Assembly: GCA_004297545.1 (NCBI GenBank)
Contig: SCTB01000075.1
Coordinates: 1 to 55,780 of the forward strand
DNA length: 55,780 bases
DNA from: Alphaproteobacteria bacterium
GTDB lineage: Bacteria > Pseudomonadota > Alphaproteobacteria > Micavibrionales > UBA2020
Direction of reading: 5' to 3'
Position 1 is the first letter of the stretch. Every line of letters begins with the position of its first letter. Made by a program: the position numbers and the translations under genes. Below the pieces are notes generated by a model that worked only from the letters and a program-made list of their open reading frames with translations, did no database searches and was not told the origin of the DNA. Below are positions 50,744 through 55,780 of this stretch, piece by piece.

Positions 50744-52552
50744 ATGACGGCACCCGGTCGTTTTGGCCGCCTTGGCGGTTTTATTTTCGCAATCGCTATC
50801 ATGACACTCGCTCTTGTGAGCTGCGAAGCCACCAGGAACCAGTTGAAGCAGGACCGTCCCGCCGAATTGGATGCCCAGCAATACCGCGACGCGCTTGCGC
50901 CACTGCCGCCGGCGGCGGCGGACGCGACGCCGCCCCCCGACTTCCAGCCAATCCTTTCCACGCCGCAGGAACTGAGGCTGCCGGCGCCTCTCGTCACGGT
51001 CGAGGTCAACAACACCGTCAGCCTGCGGGATCTCCTGTATCAGCTGGCGCGCCAGGCGGATGTCGACATCGAAATGGACCCGCAGATCCACGGCACGATC
51101 ATCTTTACAGCCAAGGATCGCCCCTTTGATGAAGTCGTGCAACGCATCTGCGAAATGGCGGGGCTGCGTTACAGATACGCAAACAATGTTCTCAGCGTCC
51201 AGATCGATCGTCCTTACGTCAAGGACTACAATGTAGGATTCCTGAACGTGGAGCGAAAGGGCGACACTAAAATCAGCGTGACGTCGTCCAGTTCCTCGGG
51301 CTCCGTCACCAACAAGATAGAGCCTGATCTCTGGAAGGAACTTAAAGAAGGGCTGGACGGTCTTCTTGCGGCCGCCGATACCTTCGTTCCGCTGGCGACG
51401 CTTGCCGACCCCGTGACGATTCCCGTTAATCCCGCGCCTCCGCCGATGCCGGTTTCAGACCCGAACGCGCCCCCGCCCCCGCCGCCGGCGCCAGGGTCGC
51501 CCCAGGTGGCCCCCATGCCGGCCGCCGCGGCGCCGAATCTCAACATTACGACGCCGCCTGCGGAGCCCTTTGTGGCGAATGCGCCCGCGACCGCCTCCAT
51601 CAGCAAGCAGACAGGCACCGTGAGCGTCTTTGCAACCGAGCGCGAGCAGAAGCTGGTGGCGCGGTTTCTTGACGAATTCCGCAAGCGTGTCATGACGCAG
51701 GTGCTGATCGAGACCAAGGTGCTCCAGGTGGAGTTGAACGACGAATTCGCAACCGGCATCGACTGGAAGACCTTCAACGTGACGGGCCTTGCCAATGTGG
51801 CCCAGAGCTTTCAACTGCCCGGGCTTTCGTCGACCGCCAACGGCGCTTTTGCCCTGACGTTCAATCCAACCAGCGATTTTGGCGCGGTCATTCATGCGAT
51901 CAGCCGCTTCGGCACGGTCCGCGCCCTGTCAAGCCCGCGCGTGACCGTCATGAATAACCAGCCTGCAGTCGTGAACGTGGCCAGGGACAACGTGTACTTC
52001 AACTTTACCGCGACCGTGACGCCCGCGACCACGACCTCCGGCGCGACGGCGACGGTTACCGGCACCCAGAAAAACGCCCCGGAGGGCGTCATCCTGACTG
52101 TCGTGCCGAACGCCAACGCCGACACCGGCGAGGTTTCGCTGGTCGTGCGCCCGACCGTCTCGAAAGTTGTGGGGCGCCGCACCGACCCGACCATCTCCCT
52201 GACGCTTGCGCTGAACAACTTCACGTTGCCCTCCGGCTTTACGCTGCCGGACAACCAGATCCCCGAGCTTTCCGTTCAGGAAATCGATTCCATCCTGCAC
52301 ATGCAGTCTGGACAGATGATGGCTCTGGGCGGCCTGATGAAGGACGAAAATATCACGACCCAGGATGGCGTGCCGCTGGCGAAGGACATTCCGATGGTGG
52401 GTTATCTTTTCAAGAGCCATTCGGACCGTATCGTCAAGTCCGAGCTCGTCCTGCTTATCCGCGCGACTATCGTGTCGGGGTCGAATGTTGACGATATGGA
52501 GCGCAAGACATATCAGGTTTTCGGTCTTGACCGGCACCCCTCCAATCTCTAG
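50744..52552 (+). CDS. Outer-membrane secretin, lipoprotein type (MshL/PilQ family)
   Basis: 602 residues. Lipobox LVSC ends the signal, so the mature N-terminus should be lipidated. N0/STN-like domain near residues 80-150 (VSLRDLLYQLARQADVDIEM), a Pro-rich linker (about 215-265), then the secretin domain (VLIETKVLQVELNDEFATGI, RALSSPRVTVMNNQPAVVNV, LHMQSGQMMALGGLMKDEN, VPMVGYLF-like IPMVGYLFKSHSDRIVKSEL). Forms the pilus exit pore. A lipidated secretin is like MshL. Confidence 0.93.
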   Translation: MTAPGRFGRLGGFIFAIAIMTLALVSCEATRNQLKQDRPAELDAQQYRDALAPLPPAAADATPPPDFQPILSTPQELRLPAPLVTVEVNNTVSLRDLLYQLARQADVDIEMDPQIHGTIIFTAKDRPFDEVVQRICEMAGLRYRYANNVLSVQIDRPYVKDYNVGFLNVERKGDTKISVTSSSSSGSVTNKIEPDLWKELKEGLDGLLAAADTFVPLATLADPVTIPVNPAPPPMPVSDPNAPPPPPPAPGSPQVAPMPAAAAPNLNITTPPAEPFVANAPATASISKQTGTVSVFATEREQKLVARFLDEFRKRVMTQVLIETKVLQVELNDEFATGIDWKTFNVTGLANVAQSFQLPGLSSTANGAFALTFNPTSDFGAVIHAISRFGTVRALSSPRVTVMNNQPAVVNVARDNVYFNFTATVTPATTTSGATATVTGTQKNAPEGVILTVVPNANADTGEVSLVVRPTVSKVVGRRTDPTISLTLALNNFTLPSGFTLPDNQIPELSVQEIDSILHMQSGQMMALGGLMKDENITTQDGVPLAKDIPMVGYLFKSHSDRIVKSELVLLIRATIVSGSNVDDMERKTYQVFGLDRHPSNL

Positions 52553-52578
52553 GAGGCGTAAACCACAGGGATACCTGA

Positions 52579-53400
52579 ATGATCTCACGGCCGCTTGTTA
52601 AATTCGTCCTGACCGCCGCCCTGCGCGACAAGCTGATGATCACCCTCCTGACGATGATTGTGGCCGGGGGCGCCCTTGCGGTTTTCCTGGGTGGCGCCGC
52701 TATCACGGAAAAGGAGAGTTTTGCGCTTGTTTTCGGCGCCGCCGGCCTGCGGTTTTTAAGCGTCATCGGCATCGTGCTGTTTTGCTGCTTTTATGTGCGG
52801 CGCTGCTTTGAGACGAAGGAAGTCGAATTCCTGCTCTCGCGGCCCATTTCCCGGCTGAACTTCCTGTTCAGCCATGCCGCCGCTTTCATGGTTTTGTCGC
52901 TGCTGGTTGCGCTGGTTGTATCCGGCGTGGTCTTTTTGCTGGGCAAGCCCAATCCCGGCGGGCTTGTCGCCTGGGGAATTAGCATCGGCGTCGAAAATAT
53001 GGTTATGTCCGTCGCCGCGCTTTTCTTTTCGATGGTTCTGTCGAGCGCGGCGGGGTCGGCGCTTGCGACGCTGGGGCTTTATGCGCTGTCGCGGCTTATC
53101 GGCACGCTCCTGGGCATTGCGTCGCTGCCGCCTGAGAAAACCGTGTATGCGGTGCTCAATAATGTCATGGATCTTGTCTCTGTCGTTGTGCCGCGCCTGG
53201 ACATGATGGGCCAGACCTCCTGGCTGGTCTATGGTGTGGAGGGGTCCGGCGGCGTCGGTTATCTCGAGCGTTCGGGCGCCTACGCGCATGCGATGATGGC
53301 GCATCTGGGCGTCGTGGGGTTCCTGTCGCTGCAGGGCGCGCTGTTCATGGCGCTTCTGCTGGCCGCCGCCGCCTTCGACTTCCTGCGGCGGCAATTCTGA
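52579..53400 (+). CDS. ABC-2-like permease of the pilus cluster
   Basis: 273 residues with six or more hydrophobic segments (FLSVIGIVLFCCFYVRRCFE, FMVLSLLVALVVSGVVFLLG). A polar loop, KEVEFLLSRPISRLNFL, recalls ABC-2/NosY permeases. Likely partner of the ATPase at 44935. TGATG overlap with the next gene. Confidence 0.75.
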   Translation: MISRPLVKFVLTAALRDKLMITLLTMIVAGGALAVFLGGAAITEKESFALVFGAAGLRFLSVIGIVLFCCFYVRRCFETKEVEFLLSRPISRLNFLFSHAAAFMVLSLLVALVVSGVVFLLGKPNPGGLVAWGISIGVENMVMSVAALFFSMVLSSAAGSALATLGLYALSRLIGTLLGIASLPPEKTVYAVLNNVMDLVSVVVPRLDMMGQTSWLVYGVEGSGGVGYLERSGAYAHAMMAHLGVVGFLSLQGALFMALLLAAAAFDFLRRQF

Positions 53401-54185
53401 TGAGCGCCGCCCGCGAAAAAAAAGCTGTCAACAGGGCGCTGCTCGCGGTGCTGGGCGTCAACTTCCTGTTCTGGCTGGGCTCTTCCGACATCTATGCGAA
53501 ATGGGAGGGGGTGCCGCCGGTGCCGACCGTCGACGGCGCGCTGATGATGACGCTGGGAGACCCCCAGTTCTCGTATCGTTTCGGGGCGATTACGCTCCAG
53601 AACCTCGGCGACACCGGCGGACAGACGACGCCGCTGAAAGACTACAACTACGAAAAGCTCGGGAAATGGTTCTGGCTGCTGAACGAACTCGACCAGGCGT
53701 CTAACCATGTCCCGATGCTGGCCGCTTATTATTTCGGGGCGGTGCGGACGCCCAAGGACGTCGCCGTCATCGTCGATTACCTCTCCGCCGTCGGGGTCAA
53801 TCCGGTCGGCAATAAATGGCGCTGGCTGGTGCAGGCGATATTCCTGGCGCGGCACCGCCTGCACGACCTGCATCTCGCTCTCGATCTTTCATACAAGCTC
53901 GCGAGGATGCAGCCGGTAGGAGATACGCTTCCCGAATGGGCGCGGCAGATGCCGGCTTTCGTGCTGACGGAGCAGGGGGACAGGCAGGCGGCGCGCAAGA
54001 TCGTGGAAGACCTTCTGATCAGCGGCAGGCGCTTTCATCCCAACGAAGTCAATTTCATGAAAGCGTATCTTGTGGAGCAGCTCGGCGTTGACCCGCAGGA
54101 GATCGACCAGATTATTAAAATGCGCGGAAAAGAAGACGAAGGGGCTTTGCCGCCGGCGCCGCTTCCGGCGCCGTCCCCGGAGTGA
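53400..54185 (+). CDS. Hypothetical membrane-anchored helical-repeat protein
   Basis: 261 residues. One N-terminal helix (NRALLAVLGVNFLFWLG), then a periplasmic part with helical repeats reminiscent of TPRs (KLGKWFWLLNELDQASNHVP, IVDYLSAVGVNPVGNKWRW, HRLHDLHLALDLSYKLARM). Pro-rich tail. Translation is coupled to the permease, so it probably belongs to the same transporter complex. Not recognised. Confidence 0.65.
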   Translation: MSAAREKKAVNRALLAVLGVNFLFWLGSSDIYAKWEGVPPVPTVDGALMMTLGDPQFSYRFGAITLQNLGDTGGQTTPLKDYNYEKLGKWFWLLNELDQASNHVPMLAAYYFGAVRTPKDVAVIVDYLSAVGVNPVGNKWRWLVQAIFLARHRLHDLHLALDLSYKLARMQPVGDTLPEWARQMPAFVLTEQGDRQAARKIVEDLLISGRRFHPNEVNFMKAYLVEQLGVDPQEIDQIIKMRGKEDEGALPPAPLPAPSPE

Positions 54186-54202
54186 TTGAAAGAACCTGAA
54201 GG

Positions 54203-55294
54203 ATGAAATTCGACTACACGACGACTTTCAGTCTGATTGAATGGCTCGCCGTGACGGGGCTGATCCAGAGCGTTTTCATTCTTGTTTTTATCGTCTTCAA
54301 CGCGCGCAACTGGCGCCAGGCCTCCATCGCGCTCGCCTATTTCCTGTTTCTCGCCGCTTCCTTCGGCTTGCAGTTCGCCCTCCGGCTCGAGGATTTCGAG
54401 GGGCCGATCCGCCTCGCCCTCTGGGTGTCGCGCGAAATGGGCGCGCCGCTCTGCTATCTTCTCGTGCTGCAGGTCGTGAAGCTGACGGATCTGCCTGAGC
54501 GCCGCCACTTCCTGATCCTGCTTGTGCTGCCGGCCGTGGCTATCGGCGTTTTCCTGCTGGGCCAGGCGCGCAACTTCTGCGATGAAGGCGGCTGGCGCTG
54601 CCAGCGGGTCATGGATATTCTTTACTGGATCGGCTCGATGGCGAGCGCCCTTTGCATGCTGGCCCTTTGGGCGCATAAGGACATTTTCGGCAAGCTGCGC
54701 CGGCTGCGCGGCGGGCGGGAAAGGTACTGGCTGGTCATCACGCTGGTTGCGGCGAACGTCCTGCGCGTCGTGGTCAGCCTGCTTCTGGCGACCGGCCACC
54801 TGACGATGCGGGACTCCGATGCGCTGCAGGTGACGCTGGGCATCGCGCTTGCCTATCTCGCGACGACGACATTATTCCGCGTCTATCCGCTGCCGGTGCC
54901 GCTGAATGCGGCTTCGCGCGCGCGAACAATGCTTTTCAGCGACGAGGAACGCAAGATCGCCGAGAAGGTGCAGAAGCTCATGGAGCTGGACAAAGTATAT
55001 CATGAGCCGGAATTCAGCCGCGCGGATCTCGCCCGCGAGGTGGGGACGTCCGAAAATACGCTGTCGCGCGTCATCAATCGCGCTTTTGGCAAAAGTTTTC
55101 CCAAGCTTCTGAACGAGTTGCGTGTGGAAGACGCCAAGCGCATGCTGCACGATCCCGCGATCCCCATCCAGGTTCTGGCCTTCGAGGTTGGCTTCAATTC
55201 GCTGGCCTCCTTTAACCGGGTGTTTCGGGAGGTCACCGGCGAGACCCCCTCCGAGTACCGCTCTTCTCATAAGATCGACGAGTCGAAGTCTTAA
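54203..55294 (+). CDS. Membrane-bound AraC-family transcriptional regulator
   Basis: 363 residues. Residues 1-235 hold about seven hydrophobic segments (LIQSVFILVFIVFNARNW, ILLVLPAVAIGVFLLG, VTLGIALAYLATTTLF). The C-terminal about 110 residues form a double helix-turn-helix: FSRADLAREVGTSENTLSRV and IQVLAFEVGFNSLASFNRVF, followed by FREVTGETPSEYR. Directly upstream of the pilin gene; may sense the membrane and control it. The link to pilin is inference. Confidence 0.88.
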   Translation: MKFDYTTTFSLIEWLAVTGLIQSVFILVFIVFNARNWRQASIALAYFLFLAASFGLQFALRLEDFEGPIRLALWVSREMGAPLCYLLVLQVVKLTDLPERRHFLILLVLPAVAIGVFLLGQARNFCDEGGWRCQRVMDILYWIGSMASALCMLALWAHKDIFGKLRRLRGGRERYWLVITLVAANVLRVVVSLLLATGHLTMRDSDALQVTLGIALAYLATTTLFRVYPLPVPLNAASRARTMLFSDEERKIAEKVQKLMELDKVYHEPEFSRADLAREVGTSENTLSRVINRAFGKSFPKLLNELRVEDAKRMLHDPAIPIQVLAFEVGFNSLASFNRVFREVTGETPSEYRSSHKIDESKS

Positions 55295-55651
55295 ATCGAA
55301 CCGGTGACGCGGAGACTCGCGCCTCAAATCATGTCCCAGGATGGAATATCAATATGAGTTCACTGTTTATGAATAAAAAATCCGGTTCGGAAGGATGCGT
55401 TTTAACAGGGCTATCGATGTACGTCCGCGATGCGGTTTTACGCGCTTTCAGATGCTTGAGGCGCTTTCCTGTGACCATTTTGTCGAATTAGGGAGGGGGA
55501 GAGGTTCTGTTAATCAACCCTTCATTTTTTTAGTTGCAAAATTGTAAGAAACGCACGACGATTTGACGGTACATATGCCCGTTTGACACATCTAGCGGCC
55601 TGGGGGCAGTTTACAAAACCAGGTTTTTTAATCCAAGGGGGAGATAAATCA
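55295..55651. other. Pilin upstream region
   Basis: 357 bases without a gene. Holds TTGACG and TTGACA near 55562 and 55582, but no well-spaced -10 box follows either and no sigma54 element is clear. AAGGGGGAG at about 55635-55643 is the ribosome site of the pilin gene. Confidence 0.45.
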
Positions 55652-55780
55652 ATGAAACGACTAAACACACAAAAGGGCTTCACGCTCGTCGAATTGGCGA
55701 TCGTGATGACCATCATCGGGTTGCTCATCGGGGGCATTCTGAAAGGCCAGGAACTGATGCAGAACGCGCGGATCACGGCG
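55652..55780 (+). CDS. Type IV prepilin (3' end outside window)
   Basis: 43 codons visible. Short basic leader MKRLNTQKG, then the cleavage/methylation site G|FTLVELAIVM with the conserved Glu at mature position 5, and the hydrophobic helix (TIIGLLIGGILKGQELMQNA). Substrate for the peptidase at 47412. Pilin or pseudopilin cannot be told apart without the rest. Confidence 0.93.
   Translation, partial: MKRLNTQKGFTLVELAIVMTIIGLLIGGILKGQELMQNARITA

Noticed and set aside
55562-55600. TTGACG and TTGACA as a pilin promoter; also looked for a sigma54 site
   Set aside because: No properly spaced -10 box follows and no TGGC-N-TGC pair at -24/-12 spacing is present.

Overview
The window reads as one contiguous chromosome segment from a high-GC Gram-negative bacterium, almost certainly an alphaproteobacterium. 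The strongest marker is a circularly permuted, two-piece tmRNA gene (29400-29803), together with an alpha-type SspB adaptor (33182-33685). The hflK-hflC-DUF2065-Do protease-miaA order and the GC-rich dispersed hairpin repeats also fit. A narrower placement is not supported by anything I can compute here. A free-living or predatory lineage such as Micavibrionales or a Rhodospirillales relative is only a guess.

Layout. 1-2500: end of a coiled-coil protein, a short TyrA-like dehydrogenase, rsmD and a secreted Cys-containing protein. 2700-7771: five signal-peptide proteins of two related types, A and B, in the order A1, then A2-B1-A3-B2. This is the most unusual block and the best candidate for an undescribed system. 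7779-11327: a small unknown gene and a lipid A block (waaA, lpxK, lpxL-like). 11417-13492: three tandem paralogues of unknown function. 13495-18292 (minus): hflK, hflC, DUF2065, Do-type protease, miaA. 18405-25610: mrp, then an accessory stretch with a lower-GC two-domain gene, small orphan genes, a VOC protein, a truncated reductase remnant, hairpin repeats, an RTX-type exported protein with about seven 74-residue repeats, and an LRR/ankyrin/coiled-coil protein. 26305-29239: two unknown genes, then thyA-folA. 29400-32792: tmRNA and a tripartite ABC efflux operon. 33182-38352: sspB, an ABC-2 exporter, a membrane protein, a protein resembling a degenerate RelA/SpoT HD domain, an ankyrin protein and a CobT-like protein. 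38647-55780: a nearly complete type IV pilus (MSHA/Tfp-like) assembly cluster, ending inside a prepilin gene at the window edge.

How the parts work together. The pilus block encodes an assembly ATPase with a MshEN-like N-terminus, a platform protein, inner-membrane alignment proteins (PilM/N-like fusion, PilO-like, PilP-like), a TPR protein, prepilin peptidase, two retraction-type ATPases, a lipoprotein secretin, an ABC ATPase/permease pair, a membrane-bound AraC-type regulator and a prepilin. Overlapping starts and stops imply coupled translation over much of it. tmRNA and SspB belong to one protein quality-control route: tagged, ribosome-stalled products are handed to ClpXP. WaaA, LpxK and LpxL-like build Kdo-lipid A. 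HflK/HflC and the Do protease serve envelope proteostasis. The secreted A/B proteins, the RTX protein and the pilus suggest investment in surface or extracellular functions, but what A and B do is unknown.
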